Positions 8,645-17,442 of a DNA stretch of 64,000 nt are shown here, piece by piece. Every line of letters begins with the position of its first letter. The first letter of the stretch is position 1. Source of the DNA: JABDQZ01 sp963801985 (GTDB taxonomy: Bacteria > Pseudomonadota > Gammaproteobacteria > Chromatiales > Chromatiaceae); assembly GCA_963801985.1 (NCBI GenBank), contig CAWDGV010000009.1, positions 114,551 through 178,550 of the forward strand, in the 5' to 3' direction. The notes beneath the pieces are model-generated. The model made no database searches and had not been told where the DNA came from. It worked only from the letters and a program-made list of their open reading frames with translations. A program made the translations under genes and the position numbers.

Positions 8645-8796
8645 CGTTTGAAGTGCGACTTAATATTTATGCACAAATTTACGAAGTTCCACCTTGTTGT
8701 AGCTCGTCCTGATTTTCATAAGTAAAAAGCAACACATTTCATCACCACAGCCTTCACCGGCTTTATTTACTTTTGAAATTTTTAAAGGAAACGATT
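8645..8796 (+). promoter_or_regulatory. Conserved long 5' leader of csp1
   Basis: Conserved blocks are shared with the leader of the second csp gene at 17443-17592: ATTTATGC (8665-8672), ACGAAGTTC (8681-8689), a 21-nt identical block at 8703-8723 (CTCGTCCTGATTTTCATAAG plus T) and AAGCAACACATTT (8727-8739). Long structured leaders of about 160 nt are known for E. coli cspA, where they act as RNA thermosensors. Thermosensing here is inferred from length, conservation and gene identity. The Shine-Dalgarno AAAGGAAA lies near the 3' end. Confidence 0.7.
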
Positions 8797-9003
8797 ATGT
8801 CTAAATCACAAGGTACAGTTAAATGGTTCAATGAATCAAAAGGTTTTGGTTTTATTGAACAGGAATCCGGTCCAGATGTTTTTGCTCATTTCAGAGCAAT
8901 CAATGGCGACGGTTTCAAAACCCTGAAAGAAGGCCAGAAAGTTGAGTTCACCGTGACTCAAGGCGCTAAAGGTCCTCAAGCTGAAGATATCACTGTCATC
9001 TAA
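8797..9003 (+). CDS. Cold-shock protein, CspA family
   Basis: A 68-residue single cold-shock domain: GTVKWFNESKGFGFIEQ contains RNP1 (KGFGFI), and DVFAHFRAI contains RNP2 (VFAHF). Such proteins bind single-stranded RNA and DNA and melt secondary structure, often at low temperature. The start is ATG 8797 because it follows AAAGGAAA at normal spacing and gives the standard MSKSQGTVKWF N-terminus; an earlier ATG at 8773 would add eight non-family residues. It is a close paralogue of the protein at 17593-17799 (about 80 percent identical by eye). A terminator-like hairpin follows. Confidence 0.97.
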   Translation: MSKSQGTVKWFNESKGFGFIEQESGPDVFAHFRAINGDGFKTLKEGQKVEFTVTQGAKGPQAEDITVI

Positions 9004-9013
9004 GACAGCCCCT

Positions 9014-9042
9014 GAATGCACAGTTTATAAAACTGTGCATTC
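9014..9042 (+). terminator. Perfect hairpin after csp1
   Basis: GAATGCACAGTTT (9014-9026), loop ATA, and the exact reverse complement (9030-9042) make a 13 bp stem starting 10 nt after the csp1 stop. It lacks a good U tract (ATTCTACCCCCCC follows), so it may stabilise the 3' end or terminate inefficiently, letting some transcripts reach the RRM gene. Confidence 0.65.
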
Positions 9043-9107
9043 ATTCTACCCCCCCATTAGCAGCATACCGCTGCTCTCTCTTAGTACCTGACCAAAGGTC
9101 AAAATCA

Positions 9108-9380
9108 TTGATTGCACTCTCTATTCGTGGCTTGCCAAAGTCCACCACTGAAGCAAGTCTTACTACCGTTTTTTCAGATTACGGTGTTGTACGTTCACTC
9201 AAACTCGTCAAGGATCTTTATACAGGCGACTGTAAAGGTTTTGCCACAATCGAAATGGAAGGCCATGAAGCACGTGCTGCGATAGCTGGGCTAAATGGCA
9301 GCTTTCTTGATGGCAGCATGATACGTGTCATGCAGGATGATGGTACCCGAAAACGCGGTGGCGGAAGAAGAAGACACTGA
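9108..9380 (+). CDS. Small RRM RNA-binding protein
   Basis: A 90-residue RNA recognition motif: RNP2 is LSIRGL (residues 4-9), RNP1 is KGFATIEM (about 43-50), followed by a short Arg/Gly-rich tail (KRGGGRRRH). This resembles the small glycine-rich Rbp proteins of cyanobacteria and proteobacteria, several of which are cold-induced. The start is TTG 9108, supported by AAAGGT about 9 nt upstream; no in-frame ATG precedes the RRM. It lies 104 bp after csp1, beyond a weak terminator, so co-expression with csp1 at low temperature is a reasonable inference. Confidence 0.9.
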   Translation: MIALSIRGLPKSTTEASLTTVFSDYGVVRSLKLVKDLYTGDCKGFATIEMEGHEARAAIAGLNGSFLDGSMIRVMQDDGTRKRGGGRRRH

Positions 9381-9394
9381 TCAACTCAAATTGA

Positions 9395-10321
9395 TCAATG
9401 CAGTCCCATCAGTGTGCGAATATGTTTCTCAACACACCGGGCCAGGCTGTGCAGTTCATAACCGCCTTCCAAAGACGAAATAACCCTGCCAGATGCAGTG
9501 CTATCGGCTATCTCAATGATTTTTTCTGTTACCCATTGATAATCGTTATCGGTCAGGCTGACACCTGACATATCATCATCCTGGTGAGCATCAAAACCTG
9601 CGGAAACAAAGATCATTTCGGGTTTAAATTTCGCCAGCGCAGGAAGCCAGAATTCATTGACTGCATTGCGGAAGGCATCACTTTTTGCCGTTGCCTCAAG
9701 CGGCACTGAAACCATACGGTCAGTCAATTCCAGTAAAGGCGTATCGGGATAAAAAGGATGCTGAAATGTGGAACAGAAAACCACCCTTTCATCATCCTTG
9801 AAGATCTGCTCTGTACCATTACCCTGGTGTACATCAAAATCAATAATGGCAATCTTCTGTAAACCGTATGTATCCATTGCATGGGCAGCTCCAACAGCAA
9901 CATTGTTATAGACACAAAATCCCATGGCCCGATCTGTTTCAGCATGATGCCCTGGAGGGCGAACTGAACAGAAGGCATTTTGGATTTCACCACTCATTAC
10001 CAGGTCTACCGCTTTAACCAATGCTCCGGCAGCCCGCTTAGCAGCCTTTGAGCTTGCCGGGCTGACAACAGTATCCGGATCAAGATAAGCAAAACCGTTT
10101 TCGGGCATCAGCGCGTTGACATGGGCAAGATAATCAGCCGTATGCACTCGCAGGAGTTGCGCTTCTGTGACTTCTGGAGCATCAACATGCCTGAGGAAAT
10201 CAAATAAATGAGAAGTTACCAGCCTGTCTTCTATTGCAGCAAGACGCCCGCTACTTTCAGGGTGACCAATACCGGTATCATGCAGGCGGCAATCAGGGTG
10301 ACTGATGTAGGCAGTACGCAA
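9395..10321 (-). CDS. Histone-deacetylase-family hydrolase
   Basis: A 308-residue class II HDAC/acetoin-utilisation-like deacetylase. Landmarks are HPESSGRLAAIEDRL, the His pair in RPPGHHAETDRAMGFCVYNN, the zinc ligands in IDFDVHQGNGTEQIF, FVSAGFDAHQDD and the terminal SLEGGYEL. Bacterial members deacetylate polyamines, acetoin-related or unknown substrates, or proteins. The start is TTG 10321, behind AAGGAG (10331-10336) at 8-9 nt. It is divergent from the Pat-type protein acetyltransferase at 10449, so an acetylation/deacetylation pair is an attractive but unproven reading. Confidence 0.92.
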   Translation of the reverse strand: MRTAYISHPDCRLHDTGIGHPESSGRLAAIEDRLVTSHLFDFLRHVDAPEVTEAQLLRVHTADYLAHVNALMPENGFAYLDPDTVVSPASSKAAKRAAGALVKAVDLVMSGEIQNAFCSVRPPGHHAETDRAMGFCVYNNVAVGAAHAMDTYGLQKIAIIDFDVHQGNGTEQIFKDDERVVFCSTFQHPFYPDTPLLELTDRMVSVPLEATAKSDAFRNAVNEFWLPALAKFKPEMIFVSAGFDAHQDDDMSGVSLTDNDYQWVTEKIIEIADSTASGRVISSLEGGYELHSLARCVEKHIRTLMGLH

Positions 10322-10448
10322 AATTCAATCTCCTTGGTCAATTGATTCTCAATTGATTCATTGTATTGTAAGACTCCTTGGTTAGACTAGGACAATGAAC
10401 TATATTGGCCAAGCCTTCCAATAAAATTTACCGGCATCATTAACCATT

Positions 10449-13133
10449 ATGAATACGCATTACCTTTCATCCCTATTCACACCCAAATCACTGGTATTGT
10501 TTGGTGCCAGTGACCGGAAAAATTCAGTTGGCCAGGTTGTTTTTCAGAATATTCTCAGCTCCGGATTCCAGGGCCAGGTGTATGCAGTTAACCCCAAACA
10601 CAAGCAGGTCCAGGGACAAAAGGCCTTTGCCTCTTTAATGGATATTGATAAAAACATCGAGCTTGCGATTGTAGCAACACCGGCCAAGACAGTGCCCGAT
10701 ATCGTCAAGGCCTGCGGTGAGCATGGCATCAAGATGATGCTGATCATGTCTGCAGGATTTCGCGAAACCGGCCAGGCAGGTCGAAAACTTGAAGACCAGG
10801 TTACCCAGATTGCGAGGAATTATGGCATTCGTCTGATGGGACCCAACTGCCTCGGTATTATCCGACCCGAACAAAAGCTGAATGCCACCTTTGGCTACAA
10901 TAATGCCAGGCCGGGTAACATCGCCTTTGTTTCCCAGTCAGGTGCCATCTGCACAGCGATTCTTGACTGGGCTGAAATGAATGGCATCGGATTTTCCGCC
11001 GTGGTTTCTACCGGTATCTCCGCTGATCTTGATTTTGGCGACTATCTCGATTACCTGGTTTCAGACCCTTTAACCAAAAGCATTTTGCTCTATATCGAGG
11101 GTATCAAGGATTCACGCCGTTTCATGAGCAGCCTGCGTGCAGCAGCCCGTATTAAGCCCGTCATCGTGTTAAAAGTTGGTCGCCATGCTGCCGGTGCCGA
11201 GGCTTCCATGTCACACACAGGAGCACTTGTTGGCAGTGATGAAACTTTCTCCGCCGCGCTGTCCCGTTCAGGCGTATTACGGGTTGATTCAATCACCCAG
11301 CTTTTTTCAGCCGCCAAGGCCCTTTCCTCGCCCCGTTTTCGTGGCAAGGCTGAGCAGCTGGTCATCATCACCAATGGCGGCGGTCCCGGTGTCATGGCTG
11401 CTGACAGGGCAGCTGACCTGGGCATTGAACTGAGCACTTTGAGCCCGGAAACAATAACAGCACTGAATAAAGTTTTGCCCGCTGTCTGGTCACAAGGTAA
11501 TCCTGTCGACATTATTGGTGATGCACCACCAGACCGTTATAAACAGGCTTTGGAAATTTGTTTAAATGATAAAGCGATCGATGGTGCCATTGTGATACTC
11601 ACTCCACAGGCAATGACGCAACCAACCGAAGTTGCCCGGGCTATCATCGAGACAGTAAATAAAACCAGAAAGCTTGTATTAACCAGCTGGATGGGAGGCA
11701 ACCAGGTCGAACCCGCACGCCAGCTTTTTAATGACGCGCAAATTCCCAGTTTCCGCACCCTGGAAAATGCCGTCGATGCGTTTTCTTTCCTGGCAAGATA
11801 TAACAAAAACCAGCGTCTTTTAATGCAAACCCCATCAAAACGGCGTAGTGGACACGCCTCACCTGACAGGGAAGGAGTACGCCTCATTATTGAAAGCGCC
11901 TTAAGCGAACAACGCCATGTACTCACTGAATTGGAATCAAATGCAGTTTTGAAGGCCTTCAACATCCCTGTAACTCAAATCGCGGTAGCCAGCTCCGCCA
12001 ATGAGGCCCTGATTATTGCAGAAACCATCGGCTTTCCGATTGCCATGAAAATTCTGTCAGGCGATATCAGCCACAAGTCCGACGTGGGTGGCGTACGCCT
12101 CAATATTGATAATGCACATGAGGTCAGAAGCGCCTACCGTGAAATCATGGACCAGGTCGTGGGAAAATACCCCGACGCGAAAATTTCCGGCGTTACCATC
12201 GAAAAAATGTACCGCAGTCCTAATGGCCGGGAATTGATGATAGGAATCCTGCACGATCCGGTTTTTGGTCCGGTTATCAGTTTTGGCAGTGGTGGTACAG
12301 CTGTGGAAATCATGCAAGACTCTGCAATCGCCCTACCTCCACTGAACCAGCAACTGGCAATTGATCTTATCGGAAGAACCAGGGTTTCCAGATTATTAAA
12401 AGAATTTCGTAACAAGCCTGCTGCCAACATGGACATGTTAATTGATGTGCTGTTACGAGTTTCCACTTTAGCCTGTGAGCTTCCCTGGATACAGGAAATG
12501 GATATCAACCCATTAATTATTGATGAAAAAGAGATTGTCGCTGTTGATGCCCGTATCCGTGTGGATTACCCAAAACGTTCAACTGATCCTTATGATCACC
12601 TGGCTATTCATCCCTACCCGGCGCACCTTGCCAGTGATATTCAGCTTCATGATGGTACCAACATCATCATCCGCCCGATACGCCCGGAAGATGCTGAAAT
12701 AGAACAACAATTTATTCGTGATCTCTCGGAAGAAGCAAGGTATTTCCGTTTCATGAGTTCCCTGCATGAGTTAAGCCAGGAAATGCTGGCACGCTTTACG
12801 CAAATTGATTATCACAATGAAATGGCCCTCATCGCAGTAAATCAGGATGAAGAAAACGAACAGGAAATCGGGGTTGCTCGCTATATCACCAACCCGGATA
12901 AAAAGAGTTGTGAATTTGCACTGGTAATCTCAGATCAATGGCAACGCAAGGGCCTGGCGCATCACCTGATGAAAAAACTGATGGAAATTGCCAGAGACCG
13001 GGACCTGGAAATAATGCAAGGTGAAATACTGGCTAATAATTTCAAAATGCTGGACCTGATGAAATCACTTGGCTTTCAGATTAGCAATGACCCGCACGAT
13101 AATCACATTAAAATAGCCATTTCTCGTCTGTAA
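10449..13133 (+). CDS. pat: Pat/YfiQ-type protein acetyltransferase (acyl-CoA synthetase + GNAT)
   Basis: An 894-residue two-part protein. Residues 1-700 form an NDP-forming acyl-CoA synthetase: CoA-binding Rossmann domain (SLVLFGASDRKNSVGQVVF), succinyl-CoA-ligase-like domain (ASMSHTGALVGSDETF) and an ATP-grasp part (GFPIAMKILSGDISHKSDVGG). Residues about 725-890 form a GNAT domain with the acetyl-CoA loop in QWQRKGLAHHLMKKLM. Size and order match E. coli PatZ/YfiQ (886 aa) and Salmonella Pat, which acetylate lysines of acetyl-CoA synthetase and other enzymes; in those the synthetase part is thought to sense acetyl-CoA. A Crp/Fnr gene follows after 60 bp, recalling cAMP-CRP control of patZ in E. 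coli. Confidence 0.93.
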   Translation: MNTHYLSSLFTPKSLVLFGASDRKNSVGQVVFQNILSSGFQGQVYAVNPKHKQVQGQKAFASLMDIDKNIELAIVATPAKTVPDIVKACGEHGIKMMLIMSAGFRETGQAGRKLEDQVTQIARNYGIRLMGPNCLGIIRPEQKLNATFGYNNARPGNIAFVSQSGAICTAILDWAEMNGIGFSAVVSTGISADLDFGDYLDYLVSDPLTKSILLYIEGIKDSRRFMSSLRAAARIKPVIVLKVGRHAAGAEASMSHTGALVGSDETFSAALSRSGVLRVDSITQLFSAAKALSSPRFRGKAEQLVIITNGGGPGVMAADRAADLGIELSTLSPETITALNKVLPAVWSQGNPVDIIGDAPPDRYKQALEICLNDKAIDGAIVILTPQAMTQPTEVARAIIETVNKTRKLVLTSWMGGNQVEPARQLFNDAQIPSFRTLENAVDAFSFLARYNKNQRLLMQTPSKRRSGHASPDREGVRLIIESALSEQRHVLTELESNAVLKAFNIPVTQIAVASSANEALIIAETIGFPIAMKILSGDISHKSDVGGVRLNIDNAHEVRSAYREIMDQVVGKYPDAKISGVTIEKMYRSPNGRELMIGILHDPVFGPVISFGSGGTAVEIMQDSAIALPPLNQQLAIDLIGRTRVSRLLKEFRNKPAANMDMLIDVLLRVSTLACELPWIQEMDINPLIIDEKEIVAVDARIRVDYPKRSTDPYDHLAIHPYPAHLASDIQLHDGTNIIIRPIRPEDAEIEQQFIRDLSEEARYFRFMSSLHELSQEMLARFTQIDYHNEMALIAVNQDEENEQEIGVARYITNPDKKSCEFALVISDQWQRKGLAHHLMKKLMEIARDRDLEIMQGEILANNFKMLDLMKSLGFQISNDPHDNHIKIAISRL

Positions 13134-13193
13134 TCAAAGATTGAACATAGGATTCAATAGAAAACCATTTTTTTAATATTCAGGTGATACCTT

Positions 13194-13895
13194 TTGAAAA
13201 AAATACAGATTGAATCAGCCTGGAAAGGTGCTGAAAGATGTAAAAACTGTGCGATCCGACACCTTGTCCTGTTCGCTGATATCGAGCAGGAACAGTTTGA
13301 CCGCTTACACCTGCCCATTGATGATATTGAGTACGAGCCCGGACATCGCCTTTATCTTCAGGGAGATGAATTACCCTTTGTTTACACCATACGCTCCGGC
13401 ATGGTGAAGCTGGTGCAACGCCTGCCAAATGGCGATCGCAGAATCGTACGCCTGTTAGGCCAGGGTGACCTGGCCGGACTGGAAAGCCTGGAAGGCCAGG
13501 TGATGGACCATGATGCCATCACCATGGATCATGTCAGGGTCTGCCGCATTCCCCGGTCAGTAATAGAAACCATGCGCAGGGATTCGCCTAATCTGCATAA
13601 TGCCCTGCTAAAACGCTGGCAGAAAGCTTTAAGCAGTGCCAATACCTGGATTACCCGATTATCAACCGGAAATTCCAAGGAACGCGTCGCCCGCTTGCTG
13701 TTATTGCTGGATGAAACGTCTATGGATGACAGTTTTTTCCTGCCAACCCGGGATGATATGGGTGCGATGCTGGGCATAACCACCGAGAGCGCCAGTAAAG
13801 CGACCGCTGAATTCAAAAGAAAAGGCTGGCTCAAATCATTACAACACAGCCGTGCCTGGATTGACCGGGAAGGATTGACTGCTGAATATGATTGA
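13194..13895 (+). CDS. Crp/Fnr-family transcriptional regulator
   Basis: 233 residues: cyclic-nucleotide-type beta roll (about 20-130, with GHRLYLQGDELPFVYTIRSG and VRLLGQGDLAG), a dimerisation helix, and a winged helix-turn-helix at about 180-220 (TRDDMGAMLGITTESASKAT). The N-terminus has C-x-x-C (CKNC, residues 16-19) and one further Cys near 116, so not the full four-Cys FNR cluster set. The start is TTG 13194, supported by AGGTGA 7 nt upstream. It lies between pat and an SLC13-type permease on the same strand, 13 bp before the latter. The effector may be cAMP, redox or none; the sequence does not decide. Confidence 0.9.
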   Translation: MKKIQIESAWKGAERCKNCAIRHLVLFADIEQEQFDRLHLPIDDIEYEPGHRLYLQGDELPFVYTIRSGMVKLVQRLPNGDRRIVRLLGQGDLAGLESLEGQVMDHDAITMDHVRVCRIPRSVIETMRRDSPNLHNALLKRWQKALSSANTWITRLSTGNSKERVARLLLLLDETSMDDSFFLPTRDDMGAMLGITTESASKATAEFKRKGWLKSLQHSRAWIDREGLTAEYD

Positions 13896-13907
13896 TACTT
13901 TATCCAG

Positions 13908-15683
13908 ATGACTACTGATCAACTCATCCTGTTTTCCCTGTTAGTTGTTGTTTTCGGCATGTTGATCTGGGGCAAGGTTCGTTATGACCTGGTTGCGTTC
14001 AGCGCCCTTGTCATAGCTATCATTGCTGGTGTAGTACCTGAAAGCCAGGCGTTTGCAGGCTTTGGTCATCATGCAACCATTATCATCGCGCTGGTACTGG
14101 TTCTCAGCAAGTCACTTTCAAAGTCCGGAGCTATTGAACTCGTTGCCCGACATATCATCAACTCAGGACGTAAGCTTTCCATACATATCGCCATTATGTC
14201 GGGGGTCTCTGCAACCCTTTCAGCAATAATGAATAATGTAGCTGCACTGGCATTACTCATGCCAATCGATATACAGGCCGCCAAGAAAGCAAAGCGCAGT
14301 CCAGCCCTGACACTTATGCCACTATCTTTCGCCTCTATACTGGGAGGAATGATCACCCTGATTGGGACACCTCCCAATATCATTATCGCCAGCTATCGTG
14401 AAGAAGCCCTGGGAAGCCCGTTCGGCATGTTTGATTTCACGCCTGTAGGCCTGATCGTTACCCTTGCGGGTGTGCTCTTCATAACATTAATCGGCTGGCG
14501 ACTGATTCCAGTTGATCGTGGCAAACACGATACGTCGAAAGAGCTGTTTGATATCGCAAATTACATTGCTGAAGTACGCGTACCAGAGACATCAGGGATT
14601 ATCGACAAAAAGATTTCCGAACTGGATGATACTGCTAACGAGGCTGATGTAGTGATCCTTGGACTGGTGCGCAAAGGCAGGCATCTGCCTGGCCAGGCTC
14701 GGCGGGAGATTATTAAAAAAGGCGATATTCTGGTGATAGAGGCAGACGCGGCAGCGATTGACGAGTTTGTTGGTAGCTTGGGACTGGAATATGTTGGAAC
14801 AGACAAGTACCAGGGAATTACTGATAAAGGTTTGTCCCTGGTAGAGTTCGTCATTCCCGAGGGATCTCGTGCTGATGGCCGCACAGAACAGTCATTGCGT
14901 CTGCATTACCGGCACGGAGTTACCCTGCTGGGTATTTCAAGACAGGGAAAAAAACTGCGTGAACGTGTCCGCAATCTGGAAATTCATGCCGGTGACATTT
15001 TGCTGCTGCTCGGACCTGAAGAGCAATTGGGCGAAGCGGGACTTTGGCTGGGCGCATTACCCTTGCAAAAAAGAGACTTGCAGGTCATTCAGCGTAACAA
15101 GGCATGGCTCGCTGTCGGAATATTTGCCAGCGCCATTACTGTCGCCAGCTTTGGACTGCTCCATTTACCGGCCGCGCTGGCTGCCGCCTGTGTTCTCATG
15201 GTGGCTTTCAATATCATGCCACTTCGCGAACTCTACGAATCCATTGAGTGGCCAGTGATTATATTGCTAGGTTCAATGATTCCCATAGGCACTGCGCTGG
15301 AATCCTCCGGTGGCACAGCATTGATCGCCGATAATATAGTCTTGTTTGCGCAAGGTTACGGCCCGGTGATCGTGCTCGCCATTCTGATGATTGTCACTAT
15401 GACTTTATCCGATGTAATGAATAATACTGCTACTGCAGTCATAGCTGCCCCTATCGCGATTGATATCGCGAATCGACTTGGGGTAAGTCCTGATCCATTT
15501 CTGATGGGAGTTGCAGTTGCTGCTTCCTGTGCTTTTTTAACCCCAATCGGACACAAAAACAACACGCTGATACTTGGTCCGGGTGGTTATCGCTTCGGTG
15601 ATTACTGGCGAATGGGGCTACCGCTGGAGATTATTGTTATCACTGTTGCTCTGCCCATCATCTTACTGGTTTGGCCTATGTAA
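13908..15683 (+). CDS. SLC13/DASS-type anion permease with two TrkA_C domains
   Basis: 591 residues: membrane half 1 (residues 1-205, with MNNVAALALLMPI and GTPPNIIIASY), two cytoplasmic TrkA_C-type domains (about 215-375, e.g. KKGDILVIEADAAAIDEFV and HAGDILLLLGPEEQLGEAG), then membrane half 2 (about 395-590, with MNNTATAVIAAPIAIDIANR). This is the common bacterial SLC13 layout, whose known substrates are sulfate, dicarboxylates or citrate; TrkA_C domains are ligand-sensing. The substrate is not determinable here. It is 13 bp downstream of the Crp/Fnr gene, so it probably shares a transcript and may be its target. Confidence 0.9.
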   Translation: MTTDQLILFSLLVVVFGMLIWGKVRYDLVAFSALVIAIIAGVVPESQAFAGFGHHATIIIALVLVLSKSLSKSGAIELVARHIINSGRKLSIHIAIMSGVSATLSAIMNNVAALALLMPIDIQAAKKAKRSPALTLMPLSFASILGGMITLIGTPPNIIIASYREEALGSPFGMFDFTPVGLIVTLAGVLFITLIGWRLIPVDRGKHDTSKELFDIANYIAEVRVPETSGIIDKKISELDDTANEADVVILGLVRKGRHLPGQARREIIKKGDILVIEADAAAIDEFVGSLGLEYVGTDKYQGITDKGLSLVEFVIPEGSRADGRTEQSLRLHYRHGVTLLGISRQGKKLRERVRNLEIHAGDILLLLGPEEQLGEAGLWLGALPLQKRDLQVIQRNKAWLAVGIFASAITVASFGLLHLPAALAAACVLMVAFNIMPLRELYESIEWPVIILLGSMIPIGTALESSGGTALIADNIVLFAQGYGPVIVLAILMIVTMTLSDVMNNTATAVIAAPIAIDIANRLGVSPDPFLMGVAVAASCAFLTPIGHKNNTLILGPGGYRFGDYWRMGLPLEIIVITVALPIILLVWPM

Positions 15684-15773
15684 CCAGCCTCCCCGCTACT
15701 TAAAATGATAGAAGTTTAATCTGTCTGTTACCTCTTTGTTATCATGTTGTTCAAACCCAGTGAGGATACAGAC

Positions 15774-16418
15774 TTGACGTTACCCATACTCTATTCTTTC
15801 AGACGCTGTCCCTATGCAATCCGTTCACGTATGGCTATTGCAGTCAGCCAGCAACAGGTAGAGCTTCGCGAAGTTGACCTGAAGCACAAACCGACTGAAC
15901 TATTAACCTGCTCACCGAAGGCAACCGTCCCCGTTTTACAGCTCGACGAGCATAATATTTTGGAAGAAAGCCTGGATATCATGCGCTGGGCACTAGAAAT
16001 TAACGACCCACAAAACTGGCTGGTATTTACCAATGAAGCCCTGACAGCAAAACTCGTTGATGAAAATGACAATAAATTCAAGCAACACCTTGACCACTAC
16101 AAATATGCTGATCGCTTCCCGGAAAATTCATTAGCATACTACCAGCAACAAGCCAGCATATTCCCTAACAAGCTTGAAAAACTGCTGCAACAAAACCGCT
16201 ACCTGGTAGCAAATAAACCAACACTGGCCGATATTGCAATTTTCCCTTTTATTCGCCAGTTTGCCTTTGTCGATAAAAAATGGTTCGACCATATGCCCTG
16301 GAAGTCTTTACAGATTTGGCTCGATTTTTTCCTGAATGATCCACTTTTTGAGCTGGTAATGAAAAAGAACCCACCATGGAAAGCTACCGGTAAACTGGCA
16401 GTTTTCCCGGAAACATGA
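15774..16418 (+). CDS. Glutathione S-transferase-like protein
   Basis: A GST-fold protein: an N-terminal thioredoxin-like domain LPILYSFRRCPYAIRSRMA with the CPYA active-site motif, ATVPVLQLDEHNILEESLDIM as the cis-Pro and GSH-binding segment, then an all-helical C-terminal domain (NKPTLADIAIFPFIRQFAFVD). The CPYx motif is nearer glutaredoxin-2/omega-class GSTs, suggesting thiol-disulfide chemistry rather than conjugation. I prefer TTG 15774 (214 aa) because GAGG lies 8 nt upstream and the fold then starts at once; ATG 15744 would add ten residues without a visible ribosome site. Confidence 0.87.
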   Translation: MTLPILYSFRRCPYAIRSRMAIAVSQQQVELREVDLKHKPTELLTCSPKATVPVLQLDEHNILEESLDIMRWALEINDPQNWLVFTNEALTAKLVDENDNKFKQHLDHYKYADRFPENSLAYYQQQASIFPNKLEKLLQQNRYLVANKPTLADIAIFPFIRQFAFVDKKWFDHMPWKSLQIWLDFFLNDPLFELVMKKNPPWKATGKLAVFPET

Positions 16419-16588
16419 TCAACGTGAAGTAAAAGCTGGATAAATGGATTCGATTCGCCGGTTAATCAGCCTTAGCAATCAAGTATAGAAAGTTTGTGCT
16501 AATCCGATAATCCTTGTAAATTTTATGCCTAGACAACAAATATAATAAAAGGACCTTATAGAGGTCTGAACCACTTAGAGGGAATACC

Positions 16589-17377
16589 ATGACAGAAGAG
16601 CAGGCCAGGCCTGAAAAGGAAACCCGTTTTTTTCCTGATATCCAGGAAGTACCAACAGATGCGCCCTTGAAATGGCTTAAAAAGGGATGGGACGACATGA
16701 AAGCCTGCCCAAGAGCCAGTCTATTTTACGGTCTTTGCTTTGTAATTGGTGGCTACGTGATGGTTTTTTCACTGCGCGATGCCCCTGAATATATCGCGGC
16801 AAGCATAACCGGCTTCGTCATTTTAGGACCATTTCTTGCGCTGGGCCTTTACGAGCTGAGCGCTCAACGGGAAAGAGGAGAACAATGCAGGCTGCGGCCG
16901 TCATTAATGGCCTGCCGCAAAAATGTTGGAAACATGGCTGTGTTTGCAATCATACTGCTTGTCGTTTACCTGGCATGGGCCCGTGCTTCGGTAGTCCTCT
17001 TCGCTGTTTTTTATTCTGGCGAAATACCCACCATGAATGAGCTTTTCATGCACCTGATCATGACCGAACAGCTTAGCTTTCTCCTTGTATACTTCGGTGT
17101 CGGAGCAATCTTCGCCCTTATTATTTTCGGTATCAGCCTGATCTCGATACCATTAATCAAAGACAAGCAAATGGATGCTTTTACGGCAGCGATCGCCAGC
17201 GTTCGGGCCCTGCTATTAAACCCTACTCCAATGATCGTCTGGTCAGGACTGATCACTCTGCTTTCATTATTTGGGATTACCACCTTGTTAGTGGGTACCA
17301 TGATAGCAGGTCCCCTATTAGGTCATGCAACATGGCACGCCTATCGTGACCTGACTGGAACATCTCCTAAAGCTTAA
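16589..17377 (+). CDS. DUF2189 family membrane protein
   Basis: 262 residues with six hydrophobic segments (about 48-66, 70-92, 117-142, 158-185, 205-225, 230-250). The ALKWLKKGWDDMKACPRASLFYGLCF-type entry (residues about 27-52), FVILGPFLALGLYELS and the ending PLLGHATWHAYRDL are features I associate with DUF2189, a family of unknown function. A GAGGG Shine-Dalgarno precedes the ATG. It stands alone, upstream of the second csp promoter. Confidence 0.85.
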   Translation: MTEEQARPEKETRFFPDIQEVPTDAPLKWLKKGWDDMKACPRASLFYGLCFVIGGYVMVFSLRDAPEYIAASITGFVILGPFLALGLYELSAQRERGEQCRLRPSLMACRKNVGNMAVFAIILLVVYLAWARASVVLFAVFYSGEIPTMNELFMHLIMTEQLSFLLVYFGVGAIFALIIFGISLISIPLIKDKQMDAFTAAIASVRALLLNPTPMIVWSGLITLLSLFGITTLLVGTMIAGPLLGHATWHAYRDLTGTSPKA

Positions 17378-17407
17378 TCATGAATAGGATCGGTTTCATA
17401 AATAAAT

Positions 17408-17436
17408 TTGCTTAGTTGCTAAATATTCTTTATAGT
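17408..17436 (+). promoter_or_regulatory. Sigma-70 promoter of csp2
   Basis: A -35 TTGCTT (17408-17413), a 17 bp spacer and a -10 TATAGT (17431-17436). The arrangement and distance to the ATG match the csp1 promoter, predicting a start near 17443 and a leader of about 150 nt. Confidence 0.68.
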
Positions 17437-17442
17437 TGCTCG

